A DNA stretch of 64,000 bases. It comes from Vibrio sinensis (GTDB lineage Bacteria; Pseudomonadota; Gammaproteobacteria; Enterobacterales; Vibrionaceae). Where the stretch lies: contig NZ_QVMU01000003.1 in assembly GCF_003605645.1 (NCBI RefSeq), positions 203,404-267,403 of the forward strand. The letters run 5' to 3'. Positions 18,390 through 27,180 of this stretch are shown one piece after another. Numbering within the stretch: position 1 is the first letter of the stretch; each line of letters opens with the position of its first letter. The position numbers and the translations under genes were made by a program. The notes beneath the pieces were generated by a model that saw only the letters and a program-made list of their open reading frames with translations, was not told the DNA's origin and ran no database searches.

Positions 18390-19604
18390 TTGAAATACTC
18401 TTATATTGCTCGCCAACCGATCTTAGATCGCGATAAGCAAACCGTTGGTTATGAATTATTATTTCGTGACGGACCTAATAACACATTCCCAGAAATTGAG
18501 CCTGAGCTTGCGACCAGTCGACTCCTTTCCGACCATTTTCTGTCAACGCACTACGATACACTTGGCGATAAACTAGGCTTTGTTAATTTCCCTTATGATA
18601 GCTTAGTGAACAAAGTCCCTACCTTATTTCCAGCGCAAAGTTTAGTCATCGAAGTATTAGAAGATTGTCCTCCAACACAGGAACTACTCGATGCGATTCG
18701 TGAGATGTCTAACTTGGGCTATACCATTGCTCTGGATGACTTTGTTCCTCGTAAAGAGTGGAAAGCGTTTTTACCCTATATTTCGCTAATCAAATTTGAT
18801 ATTCGAGCAATCTCCATTGCCAAAGCTGGCATGTTTATCAATTCGTTGTCTTCGACTAACATTCAGTTTATTGCTGAAAAAGTAGAAACACATCAAGAAT
18901 ATGAAGAAGCTAAATTAGCAGGCTTTGACTATTTCCAAGGCTATTTCTTTAGCAAGCCTGAATTGCTGCAACGTAAATCTTTAGAGCCATCGTTCATTAC
19001 GATTGTTCAGTTGCTGGTTGAAATATCAAAAGAAGAGATCGATTATCGCTCAATTGAGCAATTGATTAGCAAAGATGTCTCGATGTCTTACAAACTGCTC
19101 AGCTATGTAAACTCTTCATCGACAGTTATCACTAAAATTCAATCTTTTAAGCAAGCACTGATTTATTTAGGTGAAGATCGCCTGCGTAAGTTCATCTCTT
19201 TGGTGTCACTTGCTTCAACACAAGATTCAAAACCTGAGTACCTATACAGCTTATCGATTCAGCGAGCTCGATTTTGTGAATTAATCACTTCTCATATCGA
19301 TGGCCAATTAGAATCAGGCCAAGCGTTTTTAACCGGAATGTTTTCCTTGTTGGATAGCTTACTTGATCGCCCTCTGATTCAAATTGTTGATGAAATTTCG
19401 ATCGATGAGTCGATTAAACTCGCACTCACCGAGCAAAAAGGAGTGCTTGGTAAAGCACTTATGCTGATCAAGGCCTACGAGCTTGCTGAGTGGAACACAG
19501 TCTCAGCACTCGGTCGGGATCTTCAGATCAGTGATGCCGCCCTAACAGAGTGTTATAACCTATCGGTCAAATGGACAGCTGAACTGCTAACCGTCAATAA
19601 CTAG
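18390..19604 (+). CDS. EAL-HDOD domain signalling protein (YuxH/CdgJ type)
   Basis: 404 residues. The compact N-terminal EAL domain (about 1-190) has ELL instead of EAL (Glu22) but keeps residues at the metal and catalytic positions: Asn66, Glu88, Asp116-Asp117, Lys135, Glu163, Glu166 and Gln183 (FQGYFFSKP). The C-terminal HDOD domain (about 200-395) is a degenerate HD phosphohydrolase. Relatives include V. cholerae CdgJ, which influences motility. c-di-GMP hydrolysis is possible but not certain. The start is TTG, with no better alternative. It is followed by a hairpin without U-run at 19614-19648. Confidence 0.88.
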   Translation: MKYSYIARQPILDRDKQTVGYELLFRDGPNNTFPEIEPELATSRLLSDHFLSTHYDTLGDKLGFVNFPYDSLVNKVPTLFPAQSLVIEVLEDCPPTQELLDAIREMSNLGYTIALDDFVPRKEWKAFLPYISLIKFDIRAISIAKAGMFINSLSSTNIQFIAEKVETHQEYEEAKLAGFDYFQGYFFSKPELLQRKSLEPSFITIVQLLVEISKEEIDYRSIEQLISKDVSMSYKLLSYVNSSSTVITKIQSFKQALIYLGEDRLRKFISLVSLASTQDSKPEYLYSLSIQRARFCELITSHIDGQLESGQAFLTGMFSLLDSLLDRPLIQIVDEISIDESIKLALTEQKGVLGKALMLIKAYELAEWNTVSALGRDLQISDAALTECYNLSVKWTAELLTVNN

Positions 19605-19613
19605 TAGACACTT

Positions 19614-19648
19614 CCCCTAATCACCTAAGACAAATACGGTGATTGGGG
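19614..19648 (+). other. Hairpin after the EAL-HDOD gene
   Basis: CCCCTAATCACC pairs with GGTGATTGGGG with one bulged T. No T-run follows on the plus strand, so it is at best a weak terminator or an mRNA 3'-end stabiliser. Confidence 0.5.
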
Positions 19649-19789
19649 AGAATCGAATGTCACCAACAGCCTGTCACGTCATATAGAGTGAGTCTCTCAT
19701 CTCGTCATTGAGTGATAGAGAAACTAGATCCTCTTAAAACTTGAGTTTACACTTAGCAAAAATTTACCCGCGAGTTTAATGGAAACGTC

Positions 19790-20290
19790 ATGACATCATG
19801 CCCATGTGGTTCAACAACACTTTATAGTCACTGCTGTGAACCGATCCATCTTGATCACAGTAAAGCGATAACACCAGAGCAATTGATGCGTGCTCGATAC
19901 AGCGCCCATGTTCATCGCTTAGTCGATTTTATCGTTAATACCTATCATCCAAGTTGCCATGCTGAATTAGAGCGTGAGGGAATCGCTGAGTCTGCCAATA
20001 GTGATTGGTGTAAACTTGATGTGATATCAACAGGATCAGGCACTAATGAAAGTGAGGGCTTTGTGACATTCAAGGCCTATTTCAATCAAGACGGACAACA
20101 ATTCTGCCTTGAAGAGTGTTCCCGTTTCGTTCGTGAAAACGGTCTATGGTACTACATCGATGGTCGTTTCCCCGAAGAACAACAAGAGATAGACCCTCGA
20201 TTACTTCAATCGGTGAAAGAGCTAAAAGTTGGCAGAAACGATCCCTGCATTTGTGGTAGTGGTAAAAAATTCAAGAAGTGTTGCGGCTAA
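19790..20290 (+). CDS. ychJ: YchJ-family SEC-C motif protein
   Basis: 166 residues with a zinc-binding SEC-C motif at each end: N-terminal [15 protein letters not shown] and C-terminal [14 protein letters not shown], framing an NTF2-like middle ([25 protein letters not shown]). UPF0225/YchJ family, cytoplasmic, function unknown. Complete. A bidirectional terminator follows. Confidence 0.93.
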   Translation: MTSCPCGSTTLYSHCCEPIHLDHSKAITPEQLMRARYSAHVHRLVDFIVNTYHPSCHAELEREGIAESANSDWCKLDVISTGSGTNESEGFVTFKAYFNQDGQQFCLEECSRFVRENGLWYYIDGRFPEEQQEIDPRLLQSVKELKVGRNDPCICGSGKKFKKCCG

Positions 20291-20355
20291 TCGGGCTAAG
20301 CGATGGCCGAGTATCCTCAATACCCAATAGTTAGACTACAAAATATTTAGGTAAT

Positions 20356-20384
20356 AAAAAGGTAGGTGGCTCACCTACCTTTTT
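20356..20384. terminator. Bidirectional terminator, ychJ and yeaC
   Basis: AAAAAGGTAGGTG and CACCTACCTTTTT pair around GCT between convergent genes. Confidence 0.9.
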
Positions 20385-20410
20385 AAACTCAATAACGATC
20401 TAAAAACAGG

Positions 20411-20698
20411 CTATACATCGTGGTTAGGGTTCACGCGAACAATATCTTCTTGTCCTGGTTGGAATTGTTTTTTGAAATCCGCCTTTGATTTAAAGCTAAT
20501 TTCGCCGCCTTTTGCCACACTCATGTGCTGTGCATCATCATTATATTTTGACTGATACAGCATCACAGCTTGCATGCAAGAATCTCGCTGCTCTTGCGAA
20601 ATTGGTGTACCCTCTGGCCACTTACCAGTTTCAACCGCAAAAAGTAAACGCTCATAGGCTTCTGGTGTAATAGCGTTTATGAGTTGTTCTGCATCCAT
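20411..20698 (-). CDS. yeaC: YeaC-family protein (DUF1315)
   Basis: 95 residues matching E. coli YeaC: ITPEAYERLLFAVETGKWPEGTPISQEQRDSCMQAVMLYQSKYND. Function unknown. In E. coli yeaC, msrB, gapA and yeaD are neighbours; the same set occurs here with a DUF2989 lipoprotein gene inserted between yeaC and msrB. Confidence 0.9.
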   Translation of the reverse strand: MDAEQLINAITPEAYERLLFAVETGKWPEGTPISQEQRDSCMQAVMLYQSKYNDDAQHMSVAKGGEISFKSKADFKKQFQPGQEDIVRVNPNHDV

Positions 20699-20801
20699 GT
20701 TGCTTTCCTTGTAAACTTGTTTTGTCTGAACATAACGAGCTGACCAATAGAGTCAAGAAAACAACAAAGAATTAGTCTAAGTGATCACAAGCATACTCAA
20801 T

Positions 20802-21620
20802 ATGAACTATCAAAAAACTATCATTATCATGAGCGCTGCACTGGTTTTAAGTGGCTGCTTTGAAAGCAGAAAAAACACAGAAGAGCTTTGTGCTAACAAC
20901 CCGAGTTTGCGCTGTGAATCTCTCAATATGGATGATGGACGTTGTCGGGTGCCCCGAACAGATTTAGTTTGGCATCGCTTTGCTCTTCTTCAACAGCAAA
21001 CAGATGCCATGGTTGTGAAAGAATATCAACTGGTCGCTGAGTACAAAAAATGTCTTGAATTGGCCGCTCAAATAAAACCGTTGGAACAATCTAAACGTAA
21101 AGAGCAACGTTTTATTTCACTCGTTCATGCTAATGATGAGTTGGTGCGCATTACTGCCCTATTGCAACAATCAAGCTCACCTGATGTGCTCTACTTTCTG
21201 TGGACTCAACTCAGTGATAATCAAGCAAAACGTCGTTTCTTACAATTGGAGGGATCACCAACATTAGAGACTTCGGAGCTTCAATACGCGCTGGCAACCT
21301 TCTACACAACCCGTCAGCCACTGAAAACCATTGAGCTACTGAATCGTTCATTAGAGCTCTCCAATCCAAATGAGATCAACGTTGATGTAATCACTTCGCT
21401 TGCCAGCATTAACTACCGAATCGACGCTAAAGAAAAAGCATATATATGGGCGACCATTGCAAAACGTTTTGATGCGCCCACAGCCGACGATACAAATTTC
21501 AAACTGCTTTACGGTTTTCCAGAAGAAAAATACCAACAATTAGACCATATTGCTCAGCAGGTTTACTCAGCGATAACCAATGGGAATTACAACCGTAACC
21601 TGCTGGTTCAGTTGAACTAA
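20802..21620 (+). CDS. DUF2989-type lipoprotein
   Basis: 272 residues from the ATG at 20802. A type II signal peptide with lipobox LSGC places the lipidated cysteine at residue 19, and no inner-membrane retention Asp follows it (next residue Phe). The mature protein is alpha-helical and looks tetratricopeptide-like, with repeated SLELSNPNEINVDVITSLASINY-type helices. I recall it as the DUF2989 family of vibrios. No good ribosome site is seen at either 20802 or the in-frame GTG at 20781. Role unknown. Divergent from yeaC. Confidence 0.78.
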   Translation: MNYQKTIIIMSAALVLSGCFESRKNTEELCANNPSLRCESLNMDDGRCRVPRTDLVWHRFALLQQQTDAMVVKEYQLVAEYKKCLELAAQIKPLEQSKRKEQRFISLVHANDELVRITALLQQSSSPDVLYFLWTQLSDNQAKRRFLQLEGSPTLETSELQYALATFYTTRQPLKTIELLNRSLELSNPNEINVDVITSLASINYRIDAKEKAYIWATIAKRFDAPTADDTNFKLLYGFPEEKYQQLDHIAQQVYSAITNGNYNRNLLVQLN

Positions 21621-21672
21621 TCATTGAATTTCAAATCATGTTCTTTGAAAGTTATACACAGAGAACAGTAAT

Positions 21673-22092
21673 TTAATCACCATTTTCTTCGAAATTGTTG
21701 AAAGTTAACGACACTGAATTTACACAAAATCGTTCTCCTGTGGTCTTCGGACCATCAGGAAAAACGTGACCGACATGGCTGTCACAAGTCGCACATCGAA
21801 TCTCTGTTCGAACCATTCCGTGACTCAGATCTTGTAAATAGCGTAAAGCCCTTTCATTTATAGGGGCATCAAAGCTAGGCCAGCCGCAACCTGAATCGTA
21901 TTTGTTGTCCGAAGAGAACAAAACCGCATTACAGCAAGTACATTGATACTCTCCAGTTTGCTTATTGTGTAATAGCTTTCCACTAAAAGGCGCTTCGGTT
22001 CCTTGTTGTCGACAGACTCTATACTCTTCCTCCGACAAGCGCTCAAGCCAGTAACTATCTGGCTTCATGGAAGTTTTTGATTGTTGAACCAC
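21673..22092 (-). CDS. msrB: Peptide-methionine (R)-S-oxide reductase
   Basis: 139 residues. It repairs methionine-R-sulfoxide in proteins. Zinc cysteines are in CTCC and CATCDSH. Substrate-binding and catalytic motifs are [21 protein letters not shown] and GERFCVNS (catalytic Cys). The start is GTG at 22092 with AAGGAG about ten bases upstream; the internal ATG at 22068 has no ribosome site. Divergent from gapA, as expected for this cluster. Confidence 0.95.
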   Translation of the reverse strand: MVQQSKTSMKPDSYWLERLSEEEYRVCRQQGTEAPFSGKLLHNKQTGEYQCTCCNAVLFSSDNKYDSGCGWPSFDAPINERALRYLQDLSHGMVRTEIRCATCDSHVGHVFPDGPKTTGERFCVNSVSLTFNNFEENGD

Positions 22093-23422
<1,330 letters not shown>

Positions 23423-23471
23423 TTATCACTTAGATAGCGTTTAGCGAGACTTTTCTTTGAGAAAAAATCGT

Positions 23472-23500
23472 AAAAAAGGCGGCTCTTGAGTCGCCTTTTT
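23472..23500 (+). terminator. Terminator after gapA
   Basis: GGCGGCTC and GAGTCGCC (one G-U pair) around TTGA, preceded by A6 and followed by T5. Confidence 0.88.
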
Positions 23501-23619
23501 AGTACCTGTAAGGTTACATTTGCTCATTGTATCCAAATGACTTCAAGCAAATTTCATTCATCTGGTTGTTTTTAATAAGCAACTAACTGAATGTGATTTC
23601 TTCAATTAAGGATAATCCG

Positions 23620-24501
23620 ATGAACTTGACTACACTCCCAGCTTTAACCGTACTGTCTGACAACGTTACTATTGTTGAGCAAGACCAAGTTAAAATTGTT
23701 CGCATCATCCATGACAAAGCAACCGCTGGAATTGCTTTACATGGCGGTCACGTTGTCTCCTACCAACCAGCTGGTCAGCAAGATTTGATCTGGATGAGTG
23801 ATAATGCCATCTTTGATGGAAAAGCAGCATTACGTGGTGGTATTCCGGTTTGTTGGCCTTGGTTTGGTCGCATTGCAGCCCCTGCACATGGCTTTGCTCG
23901 CACAGCAGAATGGGAACTAGTAGAACACCGTGAAAATGAACATGGTGTCATTGTTGTGCTTGGTTTACAGCCAAATGAAGCCACTTTTTCCGTTTGGCCA
24001 CACCAATTTTCAGCCCGTTTGACTGTCGAAATTGGTGATTCTCTAAAAGTTACTCTTGAATGTGAAAACACCGATACCCAACCATGGGTATTTTCCGGCG
24101 CATTGCATACTTACCTTAATGTCGGTGATGTACGCGATATCAGTATGAGCGGCATGGGTAGCGATTATATTGACAGTTTACAAGGCGGCCAACTGGTTCA
24201 GGGTGGTGAGACTCTCACTCTGACCGATACAATTGATCGCATTTATACTAAGCCTGATGCCCTCATTAAGCTTAACGATCCAAAGTTAAACCGTACTCTA
24301 TCAATTGAAAATCATGGTCATAACAGCGCGGTCCTTTGGAACCCTTGGCAACAAGGTGCACAAAGCATGAGTGATATGACTGACGATGGTTACCTATCAA
24401 TGATGTGTATTGAATCGACATTGCATGCCCTGCGCATTGAAGAGGGCAAAAACCTACAACCAGGTGAAGTCCACCAATTGATTACCGAGATTTCTGCATA
24501 A
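23620..24501 (+). CDS. yeaD: D-hexose-6-phosphate mutarotase YeaD
   Basis: 293 residues, aldose-1-epimerase-like fold. It interconverts alpha and beta anomers of hexose-6-phosphates. Landmarks: IALHGGHVVSYQP, GGIPVCWPWFG, HGFARTAEWEL, FSGALHTYLNV and NPWQQGAQSMSDM. The ATG at 23620 follows AAGGAT. Its position after gapA matches enterobacteria and fits a role in feeding sugar phosphates into glycolysis. A terminator follows at 24527-24551. Confidence 0.92.
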   Translation: MNLTTLPALTVLSDNVTIVEQDQVKIVRIIHDKATAGIALHGGHVVSYQPAGQQDLIWMSDNAIFDGKAALRGGIPVCWPWFGRIAAPAHGFARTAEWELVEHRENEHGVIVVLGLQPNEATFSVWPHQFSARLTVEIGDSLKVTLECENTDTQPWVFSGALHTYLNVGDVRDISMSGMGSDYIDSLQGGQLVQGGETLTLTDTIDRIYTKPDALIKLNDPKLNRTLSIENHGHNSAVLWNPWQQGAQSMSDMTDDGYLSMMCIESTLHALRIEEGKNLQPGEVHQLITEISA

Positions 24502-24526
24502 CCGATGCCCGAATCCCGATAAACAG

Positions 24527-24551
24527 GAGCCAGAACTATTCTGGCTCTTTT
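24527..24551 (+). terminator. Terminator after yeaD
   Basis: GAGCCAGAA and TTCTGGCTC form a 9-bp stem with a 3-base loop, then TTTT. Confidence 0.85.
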
Positions 24552-24606
24552 GCTTGCTATTGATTCTTGATAGACTTTGCCGCCTATTTTTCTGTCCGAG
24601 TTCTTT

Positions 24607-25434
24607 ATGTCTTACTTGTGTCCCCTATGTCATCAGACACTCGCTTTTACCGAGCGTACTTTCCGATGCGAAAATAATCACGTCTTTGATTTAGCCAAAG
24701 AAGGCTACGTCAATTTGATGCCTGTACAGCATAAGCGCTCGAAAGATCCAGGTGATAGCAAAGAGATGATGCAAGCTCGACGTCGTTTTCTTGAAAATGG
24801 TCATTATCAACCAATGCAACAACGTGTTGCTGAACTCTGCGCGCAAGGTATTGAAAGTGAAGAGTTTACTCTGCTCGATATCGGCTGTGGTGAGGGTTAC
24901 TACACCAACGAAGTAGCTCAGCACGTTACCGCTAAAAGCCCAAATGCGCAGATATATGGTCTAGACATCGCTAAGATAGCGATTCGCTTTGCCGCTAAAC
25001 GCTATGACAATTGCCAGTTCAGTGTCGCATCAAGCCACCGTCTTCCTTTCGCTACACAAAGCTTAAATACCATTTTGCGAATTTACGCTCCGTGTAAAGC
25101 TGAAGAATTGGAACGCTGTATCAAAGAAGATGGACTGGTTATTACAGTCACGCCTGCAGGCCGCCATCTGTACCAACTTAAAGAGCGTATTTATCAAGAT
25201 GTCCAACTGCACAGTGAAGAACCTGAAACCATTGAAGGCTTCAGTCTCGTTCATCAAGAGCAATTGAACTACATGATGGATCTGACTGATGGCGACGGTT
25301 TTGATTTACTTCAGATGACACCATTTGCGTGGAAAGCGAGTGATGAACTCCGCGAGCAATTGAAGTCGGCTACACTGTTTCAATGTGAGGCTGACTTCAT
25401 GTTGAGAATCTACCAAAAGAATGCTGCAAATTAA
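24607..25434 (+). CDS. rlmA: 23S rRNA (guanine-745-N1)-methyltransferase
   Basis: 275 residues. A zinc finger (CPLCHQTL...FRCENNHVFD, four metal ligands in the first 30 residues) precedes an SAM-dependent methyltransferase fold (LLDIGCGEGYYTNEVAQH). The KEGYVNLMPVQHKRSKDPGDSKEMMQARRRFLE segment is diagnostic of RlmA(I) (RrmA). The ATG at 24607 gives the usual family N-terminus. A Fur-like box begins at its stop codon. Confidence 0.93.
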   Translation: MSYLCPLCHQTLAFTERTFRCENNHVFDLAKEGYVNLMPVQHKRSKDPGDSKEMMQARRRFLENGHYQPMQQRVAELCAQGIESEEFTLLDIGCGEGYYTNEVAQHVTAKSPNAQIYGLDIAKIAIRFAAKRYDNCQFSVASSHRLPFATQSLNTILRIYAPCKAEELERCIKEDGLVITVTPAGRHLYQLKERIYQDVQLHSEEPETIEGFSLVHQEQLNYMMDLTDGDGFDLLQMTPFAWKASDELREQLKSATLFQCEADFMLRIYQKNAAN

Positions 25435-25456
25435 TAGATAATAATTCTTATTTGCA
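25432..25456. promoter_or_regulatory. Fur-like box upstream of the ChaN-like gene
   Basis: AGATAAT-A-ATTCTTA at 25436-25450 matches the 7-1-7 Fur pattern (TGATAAT-N-ATTATCA) at 11 of 14 positions. It lies about 60 bases before the lipoprotein start, suggesting iron repression. Confidence 0.6.
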
Positions 25457-25469
25457 TTGCACTTTAAGC

Positions 25470-25505
25470 AAGCCTCCATTATTCTGCGGTTCTTTATGGA
25501 GGCTT
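25470..25505 (+). promoter_or_regulatory. SD-sequestering hairpin ahead of the ChaN-like gene
   Basis: AAGCCTCCAT (25470-25479) and ATGGAGGCTT (25496-25505) are perfect 10-bp arms around a 16-base loop. The 3' arm contains GGAGG, the ribosome site for the start at 25508, so folding would block initiation. Confidence 0.7.
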
Positions 25506-25507
25506 TC

Positions 25508-26473
25508 ATGCTTAAACTTTTCAGGCGTAACCATCTCATACGCCGACACTTCAACTTCAAAAGCACTCTCTCTGTTTTCATCTGCTTACTATTAAGCGCA
25601 TGTACTTCGTCATCGCGCTCCGTAACACACTACTATGACTATCAACTCTATAGCCCACAAGGCGAGCCTATTGCTCTATCAGAACTTCCTAAGCGCCTTG
25701 TAGATGCAGACGTTATTCTTGTCGGAGAATGGCATACGCATTCCGCTATCCACCGCTTCCAGACCGATCTTTTTCAACAACTTCTCGACCAAAATCCCTC
25801 AGTAACACTTTCAATGGAACAGTTCGCTCGTGATAAACAATCGATCGTAAATGACTATTTAAAAGGGGATATTGGCGAGCAGACACTGATTAATCAAGCT
25901 AACGCGTGGCCAAATTACTCAAGCGACTATCGTGCATTGATCGAACTTGCCAAACAGCAGCAACAAGATGTGATTGCTGCCAACGCCCCGAAATCGATTG
26001 TTCGGTGTATTGGACGTAAAGGGCTGGAGTATTTAGACAAAATTTCACCACAACAACGACTCAATGTGGCAAAAAACGTCGATATCGGCCCATCTGATTA
26101 CAAAGAGAAGTTTATGGCTTCAATGCACCACGGTTCGCCAGAGCAAACTGATCGTCAGTTTTCAGCTCAAGTGGCTTGGGATGAAACCATGGCAGAAAGC
26201 ATCACGGATTACCTCAAAATACATCCGAATAAACAAGTACTGCATATCGCGGGGAAATTCCACGTAGAAGATGGATTGGGCATAAAAACTTCGATACTCA
26301 GAAGAAACCCAAATCTTAAGGTAGCAGTGATTACACCTAAAACCGAAATTTCATCGTCGCTAGATTACCAATTACAAGTGCTTGCTCCTCCAATCCGTTA
26401 CGTCAAAGCGGAAAATAGAATGCAAGCATATAAAGCGCTAGGACATAGAAATGCGGATCTTAGCTGTGAATAA
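25508..26473 (+). CDS. ChaN-family heme-binding-type lipoprotein
   Basis: 321 residues. The signal peptide ends in lipobox LLSAC (Cys32). The ChaN/DUF399 domain follows: DADVILVGEWHTHSAIHRFQ, LSMEQFARDKQ, VIAANAPKSIVR, MHHGSPEQTDRQFSAQVAWDETMAESI and VLHIAGKFHVEDGLGI. Campylobacter ChaN binds stacked hemes at the outer membrane and is iron-regulated. The ATG at 25508 has GGAGG five bases upstream; earlier in-frame starts at 25457 and 25496 would fall inside the hairpin. The Fur-like box fits an iron or heme role. Terminator downstream. Confidence 0.85.
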   Translation: MLKLFRRNHLIRRHFNFKSTLSVFICLLLSACTSSSRSVTHYYDYQLYSPQGEPIALSELPKRLVDADVILVGEWHTHSAIHRFQTDLFQQLLDQNPSVTLSMEQFARDKQSIVNDYLKGDIGEQTLINQANAWPNYSSDYRALIELAKQQQQDVIAANAPKSIVRCIGRKGLEYLDKISPQQRLNVAKNVDIGPSDYKEKFMASMHHGSPEQTDRQFSAQVAWDETMAESITDYLKIHPNKQVLHIAGKFHVEDGLGIKTSILRRNPNLKVAVITPKTEISSSLDYQLQVLAPPIRYVKAENRMQAYKALGHRNADLSCE

Positions 26474-26524
26474 ATCTGTTTCCTTTTGTGATTTTGACAC
26501 TTATTTCAACTTCTAATTATTTAT

Positions 26525-26547
26525 GCGCTCTTTTGGGCGCGTTTTTT
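26525..26547 (+). terminator. Terminator after the ChaN-like gene
   Basis: GCGCTC and GGGCGC (one G-U pair) around TTTT, then GTTTTTT. Confidence 0.85.
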
Positions 26548-26580
26548 GCTTATCTTTGCCTAAGTATTGTTATTGTACGA

Positions 26581-26619
26581 TACACCTAAGGAATGTGATG
26601 CGTTAACAACATAGGTGTA
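26581..26619. promoter_or_regulatory. Inverted repeat upstream of the 114-residue gene
   Basis: TACACCTA and TAGGTGTA are perfect 8-bp arms 23 bases apart, about 100 bases before the ATG. A second hairpin, CACAAG / CTTGTG, is at 26664-26683. Regulator unknown. Confidence 0.35.
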
Positions 26620-26721
26620 ACTTTAAGTGTGACGATATATTGATAAAAAATACGCATATTTCACACAAGTTTTATCACTTGTGGTCGATATACTCTCTGA
26701 GGAAGAAGTAAGGAGAACATT

Positions 26722-27066
26722 ATGACGCCTATCGGTTTGGAATCAGCTAAGCTGTCCCAGAGCCCATCTATCAAGCCTCAAGCCACGAATAACGTTGCTG
26801 AAGCAAGCAGTCCGACACCGCTTAAAGTAGAACAAAACACGGTGACTCTTTCTGAAGAAGGTAAGGCCTTACTCAGTGCGCTTCAAGAGATTGAGCATAA
26901 TAGCAAAGCGGACAAAACCGTTTCCGACAAGGTGGAATCTTTTGCTCATGGAGCATTAGGTATGGATCACCCTGATACCATCGAAGAAGAAGATTCATCC
27001 TATTCGGCTGGGCAATATCTTTCCGCAGCGGCAACGGTTGGTGGAATTTTATTAGCCTTAATTTAA
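26722..27066 (+). CDS. Small conserved-type protein of unknown function
   Basis: 114 residues, not recognised. Preceded by an excellent ribosome site (AAGGAGAAC) eight bases from the ATG, so it is very likely translated. Residues 1-50 are Ser/Thr/Pro/Gln-rich and probably unstructured, 40-80 are polar helix (LSEEGKALLSALQEIEHNSKADKTVSDKVESF), 80-95 are acidic, and the last 20 (GQYLSAAATVGGILLALI) form one hydrophobic segment ending at the C-terminus. It could be tail-anchored or peripheral. No signal peptide. Its promoter region holds two inverted repeats (26581-26619 and 26664-26683). Monocistronic. Confidence 0.7.
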   Translation: MTPIGLESAKLSQSPSIKPQATNNVAEASSPTPLKVEQNTVTLSEEGKALLSALQEIEHNSKADKTVSDKVESFAHGALGMDHPDTIEEEDSSYSAGQYLSAAATVGGILLALI

Positions 27067-27180
27067 TCGAATCCATTTTTCACACCTCATTACGTAAATA
27101 AAAACTTTTTCCGTTACGACAAATAGGGTCATTTGTTGGCCTGTCACATTTGTTTCATAATGTTAAAAATTTTATTATGG

